Assembly: GCA_042691655.1 (NCBI GenBank)
Contig: CP170506.1
Location: 1,798,001 to 1,862,000, forward strand
Reading direction: 5' to 3'
DNA length: 64,000 nt
From: UBA695 sp042691655
Lineage (GTDB): Bacteria; Verrucomicrobiota; Verrucomicrobiia; Chthoniobacterales; Chthoniobacteraceae
In this document: in pieces, positions 36,065 to 45,863 of the stretch
Position numbering within the stretch: position 1 is the first letter of the stretch
Layout: every line of letters starts with the position of its first letter
Translations under genes and position numbers: made by a program
The notes under the pieces: generated by a model
Seen by the model: only the letters and a program-made list of their open reading frames with translations
Database searches by the model: none
Told to the model about the DNA's origin: nothing

Positions 36065-37406
36065 AATCCATTGAAAATAAGCAACTTACAAGCTAATAAA
36101 ATTCGATCCTTTCATTCCAGTTTTTAATCACAAATAAGTTTCACTTATCGCCATTTCATTTGTGAACCAGCAAAGCCACTCGATCATGCCTGCCAGGGGT
36201 GAGCAACAGCTGAAAATTTCAGTTGTTGCCACTTTTGGACATGCCGGTACGGAGTTTTGCCTGATTCGGGATGGTTCCAGTGCAAAACAGAGCGAGCGGA
36301 TTACGAAAGCAACCCGGATTCGACCATCCCCGCTCGGCCTTTAAGCGGCTCGTCGGTAATAATGCCGCAAAACCCCGCCCAGACGCGACTCGCACTCGAC
36401 TTCCAATGGATCGGGCGGGCCGGAACCCGGCGATGGCGGCGGCATCGAAAGAACACCGATGGGTTTGTTTTTCAGACCTTGGTGGGGGCGAACCGTGTTG
36501 TAATAGGTCTCGTATTCCCGGATCAAATATTCCAGGTGGCGCTCGCCAAAGACAACGAATTGGCTCAAGCATTCTTCTGGTCGCCACTCGCCGCCTTCTG
36601 GCTCCTCCAGCGCAGGAAGGTCTTGTAACCCACCATGGAAAGCAACTCTTCAACCGCGCTGCCCAGCGGCGCTCCCAAGCGAACCAAGAGCGAGCGTTCC
36701 GCCAGCGTGGTGCGGATTTGCGTCGGCAGGCGGGAACGGAGCATCAGGTTCTCGGCCTGGAGAAAGGCAATCTTTTGCAGCAGGATGGATTGGGTCAGGT
36801 GGACCAGAAAAACGAGGAGCGGGTGCTGACGGGCTTTGGACATCGGGAGAGCCCAAAATCATGCCGGTTTGATTTCCTGCTGGCCACAATTTAGCCTCCG
36901 AAATACAATCAAAACCGCCAAGGAGCCGAAATCCTCACAAGAATCAGGAATAGAGGCAATTGCGCAAGCGGCGCAAAGTTTATGCACCCCTCTCAAAGCC
37001 AGCTAAAAAGCTGCAAGAGAGAAGCAACCAGTCAAAGTTGGTGCAAAACTCCCCTGCCCTTGCAATTTTGGCACGGCGATTGGAGGGCAGTTTGGAAAAG
37101 TCTAAGTTCGAAACCGGTCTCGCATGGGCTCCGAATGCGCCCCTTATCGAACCACCATTTTTCCGGGCAAACGGATAGCCCAAAAAGTCTAAGTTCGAAC
37201 GTAGCGAATGGTGCATCCGCAACCCTCTTCGAACCAGAGACTTTGTTAGACAAACCGGCCGCAAATAGGCTTGAATAAAGGGTTTGAGAGAGCGACGTAT
37301 GTCGCGTGTGAACAGCAAGAAAGTCTCTAATTTCGGGCCTTCGGGAGTGTTATTTTGGCACGATAGACACGAGTTAGACAGTTCGAAGAGGGTCGCGCAC
37401 GGGTCG
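36036..37406 (-). mobile_element. Long-armed integrase-type IS, copy B, internally deleted
   Basis: 1371 bp with the same ends as copies A and C (CGTCGTGTGC on the left, CGCACGGGTCG on the right). About 600 bp of the transposase gene is missing. Left arm 36036-36340 and right arm 36844-37406 are retained and closely match copy C. The right arm repeats AAGTCTAAGTTCGAA twice and carries ACCCTCTTCGAA, whose inverse TTCGAAGAGGGT lies near the right end. Confidence 0.78.
36341..36843 (-). pseudogene. Integrase-core transposase with internal deletion, copy B
   Basis: The N-terminal 92 residues (MSKARQHPLLVFLVHL, then GYKTFLRWRSQ) are followed after a frame change by the C-terminal 75 (MSQFVVFGERHLEYL, then YYRRAA). 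The central DDE core present in copies A and C is gone. The product cannot be an active transposase; the copy can only move if supplied in trans. Confidence 0.85.
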
Positions 37407-37894
37407 CCACTCTCTTCCGGCACGAGAAAGTCGTGCCACAAGTTAAAGCACACTCCAGCACATTTGCCAATTCGCAAATGGCTGTGCAACCAAGCAAACA
37501 AGCCCATCGCGGGGCAAAACTGCTTTTTCCCCGAGTCTCGCGCTGAGACTCCAAAACGAGATTTTCCCGCCCATTTTCTCCGCTTTGGAGCCGAGACATG
37601 GGCAAAAGTCTCTGGTGTCTCACATGGGGCAGTTGAGGCGTTACCTACGTTAAAACGCATCGGTGCCCATTCGCAACCCTCTTCGGAGGCGTGCGCTTCG
37701 TTAATGTTACCGTCGTTAAGGATCTCGGCTTTGACATCGGACCCTTGGCATGGTCCACCTCGACGATCCTTCCCTTATGTCTCCCGGAGAGCGGCTGCGC
37801 GCCGTCGCTGCGCTACTTCTTCGCGGATTACAACGCTTCAAGCACAACCGCACGCAGCCGCCAGCCCAGTCCACCCAAGGAAAGGAGGCCATCG
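37407..37894. other. Gene-free stretch before the recombinase operon
   Basis: No gene is recognised. An inverted repeat GAGTCTC-GCGCT-GAGACTC lies at 37533-37551. Near 37650-37690 a short piece (CGCATCGGTGCCC, then CGCAACCCTCTTCGG) resembles the right-arm sequence of the long-armed IS, so an older arm fragment may be present. The promoter of the following operon should lie near the end, but no box was certain. Confidence 0.35.
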
Positions 37895-38398
37895 ATGACC
37901 TCCGCTGAATTGAAGAGCGAACTGGCGCTTCTGCGCATCATGACCACGGGCGAGCTTCGCGCCAAATACCTTGAAGTGTTCGGTGAAGCCTCACCCTCGC
38001 GCCACCGGGAACGGCTCGTTCGCCGGATTGCGTGGAAAATTCAGGCGTTGGCTGAGGGCGACCTCTCCGAGCGGGCTCGCCGCCGAGCCGAGGAAATCGC
38101 CAATGATGCCGATTTGCGAATCCGCGTGCCCATCGTGAAAGCCACGGCACCTGACGCGGACAAGTCGGTGGGGACGTTAACGGCAACAACAATTGCGCAG
38201 CGCAAACTGCCGACGGCCGGAACCGTCATCACCAAAGATTATCACGGTCGCCAGCTTCGCGTGATGGTGCGTGAGAACGGGTTCGAGTTCGAGAACCAGC
38301 GCTTCGGATCGCTTTCCGCCGTTGCCCGCCACATCACCGGCACTCAATGGAACGGCAACCGCTTCTTTGGCGTGGTCGGGAAAGGAGGTGACAAGTGA
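37895..38398 (+). CDS. DUF2924 family protein
   Basis: 167 residues, starting at the ATG 37895 with a strong AAAGGAGG at 37881-37888. The fold-typical elements are LRAKYLEVFGE, RHRERLVRRIAWKIQ early and ITKDYHGRQLRVMV, FGSLSAVARHITGT late, which is the DUF2924 pattern with a C-terminal SAM-like/RAMA-like segment. The family is commonly encoded directly before a site-specific recombinase in mobile elements. Its exact role is not established; DNA binding or control of the recombinase is a reasonable inference. Its stop overlaps the recombinase start. Confidence 0.85.
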   Translation: MTSAELKSELALLRIMTTGELRAKYLEVFGEASPSRHRERLVRRIAWKIQALAEGDLSERARRRAEEIANDADLRIRVPIVKATAPDADKSVGTLTATTIAQRKLPTAGTVITKDYHGRQLRVMVRENGFEFENQRFGSLSAVARHITGTQWNGNRFFGVVGKGGDK

Positions 38399-39768
38399 GA
38401 CCTAAAAAAGCCGAAGAGAAAAAGACGATCCGGTGCGCCATCTATACCAGAAAGAGCACTGAAGAAGGTTTGGATCAGGATTTCAACTCGCTCGATGCCC
38501 AGCGGGAATCCGCGGAAGCGTTCATCAAGAGCCAGGCTTCCGAGGGCTGGACTCCCCTGCCCCAACCATATGACGATGGTGGATTCACCGGCAGCAATAT
38601 CGAACGCCCGGCGCTCAAACGCCTCTTGGTGGATGTGGAAGCCGGAAAAGTGGATTGCATCGTCGTTTACAAAGTGGATCGGTTGAGCCGCTCGCTTTTG
38701 GATTTCACGCGGCTGATGGAAGTGCTCGACCGCAACGGTTGCTCGTTCGTTTCGGTCACCCAGCAGTTCAACACGACCCACTCGATGGGACGGTTGACGC
38801 TCAACATCCTGCTTTCCTTCGCGCAGTTCGAACGCGAGATCATCGCCGAGCGCACGAAGGACAAAATGAGCGCTGCCCGGAAAAAGGGAAAGCACATCGG
38901 GGGCGTTCCTGTCCTCGGCTACGATCTCGATCCAAAATGTGCCCGGCTGCTCGTCAACGAACCCGAAGCAGAGATGGTGCGCGAGATTTTCGCGCTCTAT
39001 ATAGAGAATCCGGCCATGCTCGCAATCGTCACGGAATTGAACTTTCGCGGCTGGCGGCGCAAACGCTGGATCACCAAAAAGGGAACCGAGAGTGGCGGCG
39101 GCACGTGGGACAAGGGCAATCTGCACCGGCTCCTGACCAACATCATCTATACAGGCCGGGTGAAATACGAAAACGTAATCTACCCCGGAGAACAGCCTGC
39201 CCTCGTCGATCAGCCGGTTTGGGAAAAGGCTCAAGCGTTGCTACACCGGAACGCCAAGGAAGGCGGGGTCCGGGTTCGCAACAAGCACGGTGCGCTGCTC
39301 AGAGGGTTGCTCCATTGCCCTCATTGCAACCACGCGATGACGCATTCGTGGACCAAGAAAAGCAACGACCGCTGCTATCGGTATTATGTCTGCGTGCAGG
39401 CGATCAAAAAGGGCTACGATTCCGGCCCCACCGGAGCCCTGCCTGCGGGAGAGATCGAGAAATTCGTCATTGAGCGAATCCGGGCCATCGGGCGCGACCC
39501 GGCGCTAACCGCCGAAGTCTTGCGCCAGAGTTACCAGCAAACAGTCGCGGGCAAAGAGCGCATCGCCCCGGAGGAATTGCGAACCGCTCTGAGGCAGTTT
39601 GATCCGGCCTGGGACAACCTCGTTTCCCGCGAACAAGAACGCCTCATTAACCTGCTCGTTGAGCGGGTAGCTTACGATGCCCACGCAGGAACGCTTGCCA
39701 TTACCTTCCGCCCAACAGGAATCAAGATTCTTGGCGCCGAAGCCGACCAATCCCCCACTGCCGCATGA
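38395..39768 (+). CDS. Large serine recombinase
   Basis: 457 residues, beginning at GTG 38395 which overlaps the DUF2924 stop (GTGA). The resolvase domain has the catalytic Ser21 in YTRKS, then SLDAQRESAEAFI, VYKVDRLSRS and LSFAQFEREIIAERTKD. The Recombinase domain follows (PVLGYDLD, NIIYTGRVKY) and a zinc ribbon with CPHC and CYRYYVC. It is shorter than phage phiC31-type integrases, with a reduced C-terminal coiled coil. It should integrate or excise an element through paired att sites. No att pair was identified in the window. It is the centre of a three-gene overlapping operon. Confidence 0.93.
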   Translation: MRPKKAEEKKTIRCAIYTRKSTEEGLDQDFNSLDAQRESAEAFIKSQASEGWTPLPQPYDDGGFTGSNIERPALKRLLVDVEAGKVDCIVVYKVDRLSRSLLDFTRLMEVLDRNGCSFVSVTQQFNTTHSMGRLTLNILLSFAQFEREIIAERTKDKMSAARKKGKHIGGVPVLGYDLDPKCARLLVNEPEAEMVREIFALYIENPAMLAIVTELNFRGWRRKRWITKKGTESGGGTWDKGNLHRLLTNIIYTGRVKYENVIYPGEQPALVDQPVWEKAQALLHRNAKEGGVRVRNKHGALLRGLLHCPHCNHAMTHSWTKKSNDRCYRYYVCVQAIKKGYDSGPTGALPAGEIEKFVIERIRAIGRDPALTAEVLRQSYQQTVAGKERIAPEELRTALRQFDPAWDNLVSREQERLINLLVERVAYDAHAGTLAITFRPTGIKILGAEADQSPTAA

Positions 39769-40175
39769 ACACTCCCACTGATACTGAACTGACGGTTGTT
39801 TGTCCGGCTTCTTTTCGCCGGGTGGAATCCGGAAGGAAGCGGCTCAAAGCCGAGCCCGATGAGCTTTTGCCCGAATCGGCCTCAATTCCACGCATCGCCA
39901 AGCTGATGGCCCTCGCACTCCGATTCGACTGGCTGGTGAGAGAGGGACTGGTCGAAAGCTACGCTGATCTCGCCCGCTTGGGCGGGGTCAGTTTCGCACG
40001 GATAAGCCAAATTTTGAACCTGCTCAATCTTGCGCCGGATATTCAGGAAGAGCTTCTTTTCCTTCGACGAACGCCGGACAGCCGTGAACCGGTCACTGAG
40101 TTCGACCTGCGTGATTTGGTGGCCAAAGTCGCATGGGCCGCGCAGAGACGAGCTTGGAAAGAAATGATGAATTAG
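39765..40175 (+). CDS. Small helix-turn-helix-like partner of the recombinase
   Basis: 136 residues; the ATG overlaps the recombinase stop by four bases (ATGA). The middle contains LVESYADLARLGGVSFARISQILNLLNLAPDIQ, which looks like a helix-turn-helix similar to those in ParB-like or KorB-like proteins. The order DUF2924, recombinase, small HTH protein recurs in mobile elements of many bacteria, so it is probably a regulator or directionality factor. Specific function unknown. Confidence 0.75.
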   Translation: MNTPTDTELTVVCPASFRRVESGRKRLKAEPDELLPESASIPRIAKLMALALRFDWLVREGLVESYADLARLGGVSFARISQILNLLNLAPDIQEELLFLRRTPDSREPVTEFDLRDLVAKVAWAAQRRAWKEMMN

Positions 40176-40772
40176 GCGGCGATTGGAGTTTCGTCTGTGA
40201 GATAAGCGTTACCTTCCTTCTTGCTAGCAAAAAGCGTGATATTCACCGTCCCATGAAAGATGATCCACTCGACCTGTTCAATGCCTGATTATCGGGTTCT
40301 GCCTTAAGTGTTATCCAGTGAATTGCTTAATGTTATCCCATGTCCGACGCGAGCTCCGGTTACGAGTTGGTTTAGGCGGTCATCGCTGTGTTCGGGGAAT
40401 TGATCCCGGCAATAAACTAGGGCATGGAGGTGCCGCGCTAAGAATATCTTACGGTTTTGGTTGCTTGGTCAGATTGAGTTCCTGATCCGGGAATATGAAA
40501 ACCACTACACACCGTCCAGCCATCGTCGCCCCAACTGTATCTATCTCCCTGCCGCGTCCACTTCTATCTCAAAAAGAAGATCGACTCGGCAAACGTCGGC
40601 ATGCATTTATCATCGAAGGCAGTTTTGGACTCCAATGATGTTTTTGCCATTTGGAAAATCTCAAACTCTCTTCCCGGTGTTTAAAGAAGTGTGGAGCACT
40701 CCAGGACTAAAATGCTCTTATCTTAGTGTCATTCATGCCCGTCCGATCTCTTTATCCTTGCATAATATTTAT
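40172..40772. other. Degraded DNA with gene and IS fragments
   Basis: No intact gene is present. On the minus strand a 35-residue C-terminal fragment (VEWIIFHGTVNITLFA, then AYLTDETPIAA) ends at 40172, converging on the small HTH gene; its family is not recognised. On the plus strand, around 40461-40530, FLIREYENHYTPSSH resembles the YLIREYExYY region of the integrase-type transposases elsewhere in the window, so a transposase scrap is present. Confidence 0.5.
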
Positions 40773-40810
40773 AAAAAAGATCATTCCCGGATATGAATCC
40801 GGGAATGATC
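40773..40810 (-). terminator. Rho-independent terminator of the phosphoesterase/PEP-CTERM operon
   Basis: On the minus strand the arms GATCATTCCCGGAT and ATCCGGGAATGATC (14 bp, 4-base loop, 40779-40810) are followed by a T run (40778-40773). The hairpin begins 20 bp after the stop of the PEP-CTERM gene at 40831. Confidence 0.88.
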
Positions 40811-40830
40811 GTCTGCCAGCAGAAGGGAAA

Positions 40831-41571
40831 TTACGCTTGTTGTTTGCGCTGAGTTTGGACCGCGGCGGCAATCCCACCGAGACCGGCCAGAATCATAGCG
40901 TAGGTTTGCGGTTCCGGTACTGCCGTGGTGGTTACCGTGACTTCGCTCAAATCCACTTCCGTGGAATTTGCGTAATCCCCCACGTCGACGACTCCGAGTC
41001 CAACCGTCACTGTGCCGGCTTCGGTAAATACATAGGTAGCTTCCTGTGCACCAGAAGCCGCCGCGTAATTGGCCGAAGTAGATGCTTGGCTTGCAGATCC
41101 AGAGCTTCCCAGAATTTGCAGCTGGCCATTGACGGTGAGGAAGAAATAATCCGCTCCTATGCCACTAGCGGTGGTGTCGTTGGTCAACATATTCCAATCA
41201 ATAGTCAGCGTATCGCCGACATTGACGGTGAGGGTCAATGTAACCGCTGAACCTTCTTCAGCTTGATTGACTGCATCCAAGTCTAATCCGCCGATTTGGA
41301 CCCCGACAGCGTTTTCCAAAGTACCGCCTGCCGTTACCGGATCAGTTCCGGACAGGTTCAATTTAATCGCGTTACCAGATGAATCATAGTCATCGGTGTA
41401 GGTGGAAGAGGCATTGGTCAGACTGATCGAACCATTGCCCGTCGTCGCCACATCGCCGGTAGAGGTCCAGTTCGAGAGGTTGCTGTAGTCAATGGTCGAT
41501 GCAGAGGCGGAAGCGACAAACAGGGCCAGAGCAGTCGGAGCTATAAATGTCCGGACTAAGTTAAATTTCAT
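40831..41571 (-). CDS. PEP-CTERM sorted surface protein
   Basis: 246 residues. The signal peptide is FIAPTALALFVASASAS. The body is a Ser/Thr/Gly-rich beta domain, perhaps a jelly-roll (WTSTGDVATTGNGSIS at the start, DTLTIDWNML in the middle). The tail is AVPEPQTYAMILAGLGGIAAAV and then basic residues, the exosortase recognition signal. It starts 32 bp after the phosphoesterase gene stop and ends at a strong terminator, so the two form an operon. No enzymatic motif is visible. Confidence 0.88.
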   Translation of the reverse strand: MKFNLVRTFIAPTALALFVASASASTIDYSNLSNWTSTGDVATTGNGSISLTNASSTYTDDYDSSGNAIKLNLSGTDPVTAGGTLENAVGVQIGGLDLDAVNQAEEGSAVTLTLTVNVGDTLTIDWNMLTNDTTASGIGADYFFLTVNGQLQILGSSGSASQASTSANYAAASGAQEATYVFTEAGTVTVGLGVVDVGDYANSTEVDLSEVTVTTTAVPEPQTYAMILAGLGGIAAAVQTQRKQQA

Positions 41572-41603
41572 AGTAATGTTTTTCAGTTATATGCTGAGTT
41601 GGG

Positions 41604-43901
41604 TTAGAATATGAAGTTGCTGGCAAGAGCGCCGTTAGCGGCGGTCACGTTTTTGAGTGTAATCAGAGTCCGATAGGTGCCGCTGACTTTGATCTGTACC
41701 AAGGCCCCAGCGGCATTGTCGGTGAGTTTGACGGTACCATCTCCCAGGGGATCGTTTCCTGCGTAGTTAATGGAAGTCAGAACCCCATGGAGATTGATCT
41801 TGTTCTGGCCGACGTTGAAGTCGGTGATGGTGGAAACAGCATTGCGCATGCTATCAAACACAAAGGTGTCTGCACCGCCGTTACCGGTCAGAGTACAGGA
41901 CGCTTGATTGCAGAATATTTCGTCGTCCACAGAGGTTCCGGCAAGGGTCTGCCGCTGTCCTGCATTGCCTTTCACACGATTTTTGCGAGCAGTCAGCCAT
42001 TGGCTCTGACTGTTGAGAGCGGAATCCGAAATACGGATTTCGCTAATATATCCGAAGAAACCGCCGCCGCTTGCACCGTCAACTTGACCGCCAACAACCC
42101 AGGGTTCATTCGGTACACCCGCGATGGCATTATAGCCGCTGTAATTTCTCAGAACCGGTGCGCCATCAACATACATGGTGGTAGTGGAAGTAGCGGGATC
42201 ATTAACGATCGCGATATGTATCCATTGTCCCACCATGATTTCGCCCGACCAGCAGCTTGCTGCAATGCGCCAATAGGAATCATAGTATACCGTAGGTTCA
42301 AACTGAACTTCCTTCAGGTTGCTAAAAGCGAACTGAAGCGGGCTGGAAGTACCATACGATCCATACCAACCGCTAATGTTTTGGCGTTGGCCACCACGTG
42401 TCATAATGTTCATCCACGCATTGGCGCCGGAAGTCCATTTCGGGTCCATTTTGACGATGGCTTCAATGGTGAAACCGTTGGTCAGGTAGTTGTTATTTAA
42501 CGCGGCGTTTGCAGCGGTCACAAACCAGTTGCCGAGATTACTGCTATTGGCAAAATGGACGCTGCCCGTCGCGGCGGACAACGAGTGGTGATCGCTGGAC
42601 CAAGCCAAATCACTGAGCTGAGCGCCATTGGCTAGCGAAACGCGGGTCAATGGATTCGCACCTGTAAGATCGGCAACGGCGGCGCCTTCAGGAACCGATT
42701 GTCCGTTGGTGCCGCCGGAGAAGCGCCAATGGGCGATCGTTGAACTATTATGAGGATAATCATCGCTATCATAGGGAGCGGCTGTCACTGTCGCCGCAGG
42801 TTCTTGATAGCTGGCGAGAATCGATGACCGCACGGTCTCCACCAACGGCGTAGTGCGGTTGGAATTACCCGCACTGAAGTTCGGGGCGAAACCCGCGAAG
42901 CGCTGTGCGAAATTCATGCTGACCGTGTATTCATTGTTCGATTGTTCCAGTAAGGCCAAGTCGTACGTGGAGTTCAACGTGCTAGTAGGTTTCTCAGGAA
43001 CCCATGGAGAGAAGGTCAGGGCCTTGATCAGATTGTTTGTCAGATCAAACTCGAACAGTCTCATATAGCCATTGCCGCCCATATATGACATCTGATAATC
43101 CACAACAACCTGCAGCACCGTATGGCCCAAATTATTCGTCCGGGTTTTGTAAGCGGAACCGTGATTGTGACCATTGATGACCATGAAAATCTGGTCATTA
43201 TTGCTGATCAAATTAGCCCAAAGATAGTTGCCATAATCGCTATCGATGGCGGTCACGCCATCGCTATCGATATACATCGCATTGTGTGAGGAAAGAATTA
43301 CCGGAATCGTCGGGTTTGCCTGAATCACGCTGGCCGCCCACGCAAGTTCGGTCTGGGAAGCATTCCATCCCAACGCTAGGGACATATATTGCTGCCCTTG
43401 GAATGTGAATATGTGATATTCAGCGAATCCCGTGCCGTCACGTGCTTGGAAAGTGGACTGCTTTGCCGCGCGACTGGTGGGAAACCACTGAAGGTACGGT
43501 TCGCTGGCCAATGTCCGCTCAACATCCGTCTGGTTTCCATCAACCACGTCGTGGTTGCCTGCCAGAATCGAATATGGCACGGTATTGGTTTCCAGGATTT
43601 TCATGGCGGTGTCGGCAATGCCCCACGAAGCACTCACGTTTTGCTGATCAACCACGTCGCCCAAATGAATGACGAAAGGAATTCCGAGAGTTGTGGCGTT
43701 GTTAGCGATCCACGTTGTTTGAGCGGAGAAAGGTTCGTTGCCGTAGCGGCTAATAAACGTGCTGTTGTAACGCGAGTAAAACTGAGTATCGGGCAAAACA
43801 GCAATGCCGAAGCTTGATATTGACGCCGCGTGCGCAAGGCAGCTCATCGACAAGAGCAAGCCTGCAACGACATTGCGGCATAGATGACTTAATTTAAACA
43901 T
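41604..43901 (-). CDS. Exported metallophosphoesterase with LamG and T1SS-type C-terminal domain
   Basis: 765 residues with a signal peptide (VVAGLLLSMSCLAHA). The calcineurin-like phosphoesterase domain (about 30-300) has the metal ligands in order: DTQ (Asp38), GDVVD (Asp82), GNHD (Asn116-His117), SSHN and GHNHG. A LamG/concanavalin-like domain follows (about 390-640: IAHWRFSGGTNGQS, GFTIEAIVKMD). The last 110 residues contain LTGNGGADTFVFDSM and ITDFNVGQNKINL, the C-terminal pattern of type I secretion targets. The presence of both an N-terminal signal peptide and a type I-like tail is odd. It probably hydrolyses a phosphate ester outside the cell. Confidence 0.87.
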   Translation of the reverse strand: MFKLSHLCRNVVAGLLLSMSCLAHAASISSFGIAVLPDTQFYSRYNSTFISRYGNEPFSAQTTWIANNATTLGIPFVIHLGDVVDQQNVSASWGIADTAMKILETNTVPYSILAGNHDVVDGNQTDVERTLASEPYLQWFPTSRAAKQSTFQARDGTGFAEYHIFTFQGQQYMSLALGWNASQTELAWAASVIQANPTIPVILSSHNAMYIDSDGVTAIDSDYGNYLWANLISNNDQIFMVINGHNHGSAYKTRTNNLGHTVLQVVVDYQMSYMGGNGYMRLFEFDLTNNLIKALTFSPWVPEKPTSTLNSTYDLALLEQSNNEYTVSMNFAQRFAGFAPNFSAGNSNRTTPLVETVRSSILASYQEPAATVTAAPYDSDDYPHNSSTIAHWRFSGGTNGQSVPEGAAVADLTGANPLTRVSLANGAQLSDLAWSSDHHSLSAATGSVHFANSSNLGNWFVTAANAALNNNYLTNGFTIEAIVKMDPKWTSGANAWMNIMTRGGQRQNISGWYGSYGTSSPLQFAFSNLKEVQFEPTVYYDSYWRIAASCWSGEIMVGQWIHIAIVNDPATSTTTMYVDGAPVLRNYSGYNAIAGVPNEPWVVGGQVDGASGGGFFGYISEIRISDSALNSQSQWLTARKNRVKGNAGQRQTLAGTSVDDEIFCNQASCTLTGNGGADTFVFDSMRNAVSTITDFNVGQNKINLHGVLTSINYAGNDPLGDGTVKLTDNAAGALVQIKVSGTYRTLITLKNVTAANGALASNFIF

Positions 43902-44229
43902 ATGATGTACGATTTAATATTTAAGAAGTTTATTTTTTAAAACGGTTCGAAATTCGTTTGCACCCTACCACTGTATTTACTTCTAACTATGCAAATTACT
44001 TGATGGATCCCGTTATTATTTGATGTTTTTACAAAGCCGTCACAGAATCGAATTATTGGAATCGGGAATGACGTCTAATCGTCTTATTTTCTGACTCTTT
44101 TTCATCTTTGCAGGACAATAAGGCTGCGAAAAAAAAGGTTGGGAGTGGCAGCCTTCATCGTGGTTTGAAGAAGTGGTGCAAAACAACCTTTAAAACCTGT
44201 ATCGAAGCGAAGGCTACTGAGTTTGAAGT
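43902..44229. other. Upstream region of the phosphoesterase operon
   Basis: 328 AT-richer bases between the divergent phosphoesterase gene and the ISL3 remnant. The promoter of the phosphoesterase operon should lie near 43910-43960, but no clear boxes were found. No gene or repeat was recognised. Confidence 0.4.
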
Positions 44230-44880
44230 ATGATTAACGACGGGGAACAAGCGCATGTTGAACTGCTTTGGGGCAACCGTTTCGCTCCGAAGTGTCCGGG
44301 TTGCGGCCAGGCGATGAGGATCAACCGCAAGACCCACTATAACGCAATGGACATGCCCTTGGCCAGAGCGGGCTTTGTGGGGTTCTGTATGAAGCGGTTC
44401 AGGGCTATTGCCCCCCCTTTGGGCTCTACCACACCGCGCGTCCCTTGGACATCATCGAAGGGCATACGGCCACCCTATGGCTGATGCGCCATGTCAGCCT
44501 TCTCTGCCGCTGAATGCCTGGGATCCAGTTCTACGGGGTGCTGCCGGTCATTCCCTCCCCGGCGTGGCGATATGACCGCTACATTCTCGCGACTGAACTA
44601 CCCGAACCCCGGATCAACGGTCTTGGTGCGATCCTCATTGACGAGAAGCATCTCGGCAAAAAGGCTTCATCACCACCGTAATCAACCTACGCAACGGCGA
44701 GCCGCTCTACCTGGCCGCAGGCAAAGACAAACAGAGCATCGACGGGTTCCTCTCCGAGCTCAGCTTCGGGCAGAAAAAAGGGATCCTCTCCGTTGGCATC
44801 GAATGCGGGGGCACCTACAAAGCGACGGTTGAGGAGTGGCTGCTCCATGCCGAGATCATTTTTAGTAATATGTTCAGCCA
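44230..44880 (+). pseudogene. Broken ISL3-family transposase
   Basis: The N-terminal zinc-finger block is present (ELLWGNRFAPKCPGCGQAM). Later pieces lie in other frames: LYHTARPLDIIEGHTATLWLM, GAILIDEKHLGK with the first catalytic Asp, then ITTVINLRNGEPLYLAAGKD. Stops and frameshifts separate these, the DDE C-terminal half is missing, and no ends could be found. Inactive relic. The bases from 44881 to 45121 hold nothing recognised. Confidence 0.82.
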
Positions 44881-45121
44881 ACGAATTGTGTTACATTTGC
44901 GCAAACACTCGTTGAAATTTCGCGTAAATATTTTATACCGTCCAGTCATACATATTTCCTTTTGCGGCGCAAAAAGACTTCATGTAAATCAAGGCAAAAG
45001 ACGATTCCAGCCTAGAACGAGGCATGAATGGCGCAAAAAGCTTGGCAATTCAGCCAAGCCAACCACTATTACGCATGAACGAACCCGGACGAGAGCGCTC
45101 TCAGTTTTTCTCTGTTCCCTC

Positions 45122-45406
45122 TCAGATCCTCCCTATCAATTTGAGGGTCGCCACCACGCCAACCACTATCCCCGGCAATGCAGTCCCGACTGCGATCCAC
45201 CGAATTGCCCTCTTCTCGAAGGCATCAAACCGCAGACAGAGGGTGTTAAGTTGCGACTTGATTCCGTTCCTTCCGTCTTCGCCCCTCACAACGATTTCCA
45301 ATGAGAGCAGCCGACGGTCAAAAGCGGCGAGTTTATCGCGCATGTCTTCACGGCAGGTTTCACAATGACGAGCCAGTTCGTGGAACTCTTCGGGGGAAGT
45401 GGTCAT
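45122..45406 (-). CDS. Holin-like small membrane protein, phage remnant
   Basis: 94 residues from the ATG at 45406, which overlaps the stop of the upstream gene by four bases (ATGA). It has an N-terminal coiled-coil-like part (HELARHCETCREDMRDKL, RRLLSLEIVV) and one C-terminal membrane segment (RWIAVGTALPGIVVGVVATL). Small proteins of this build occur next to tail genes in phages, often near lysis functions (XhlA/holin-like). Function is inferred from topology and position only. Confidence 0.65.
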   Translation of the reverse strand: MTTSPEEFHELARHCETCREDMRDKLAAFDRRLLSLEIVVRGEDGRNGIKSQLNTLCLRFDAFEKRAIRWIAVGTALPGIVVGVVATLKLIGRI

Positions 45407-45858
45407 AGTACGGATTTTTTCTGTTGCATGGTGTTCCATAAAGACAGGTAGTAGTCACCAGCACGGATTAGCAACTGGTGAAATTGGCCACGGGTAATCT
45501 GGTACAAGCTGCCGTCAAGCAGCTTGATTGTCATGGTTTGGTCATCGGAAACGGCTTTACGGACGAGATGCTGCTCGAGGTCGTTGAACTGCTGGCGATC
45601 CCCGTCCTCAATGGCAATGGTGAGCCCGAGTTCCTTGTCGGCATAACCTTTGGCCAGATCGGTTTCGAACTCCTTCTGAAGCTTGGTCAGAGCGGTTTGC
45701 ATTTTGGTATAGGCATCCTTTGCCGTGAGCTTGAATGCGGCGGCGAATGCGGCTTCGTCGGCATAGTCCTTGCCGTGATCGGAGGATACGATATCCACTG
45801 GGATGCCGCCGGCCGTCATATAGGCTCCTTTAGAATTGGGTGTGATGAGGAATTTCAT
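45403..45858 (-). CDS. Phage-type small protein downstream of a tail propeller
   Basis: 151 residues, not recognised as a named family. It begins MKFLITPNSKGAYMTAGG and has a Lys/Gln-rich helical centre (LTKLQKEFETDLAKGYADKE) and a late LLIRAGDYYLSLWNTMQQKK. Compact phage tail-end proteins between the fibre and the holin can look like this. It lies between the propeller gene and the holin-like gene, with four-base overlap to the latter, and is probably part of the same late operon. Confidence 0.6.
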   Translation of the reverse strand: MKFLITPNSKGAYMTAGGIPVDIVSSDHGKDYADEAAFAAAFKLTAKDAYTKMQTALTKLQKEFETDLAKGYADKELGLTIAIEDGDRQQFNDLEQHLVRKAVSDDQTMTIKLLDGSLYQITRGQFHQLLIRAGDYYLSLWNTMQQKKSVL

Positions 45859-45863
45859 AATGC

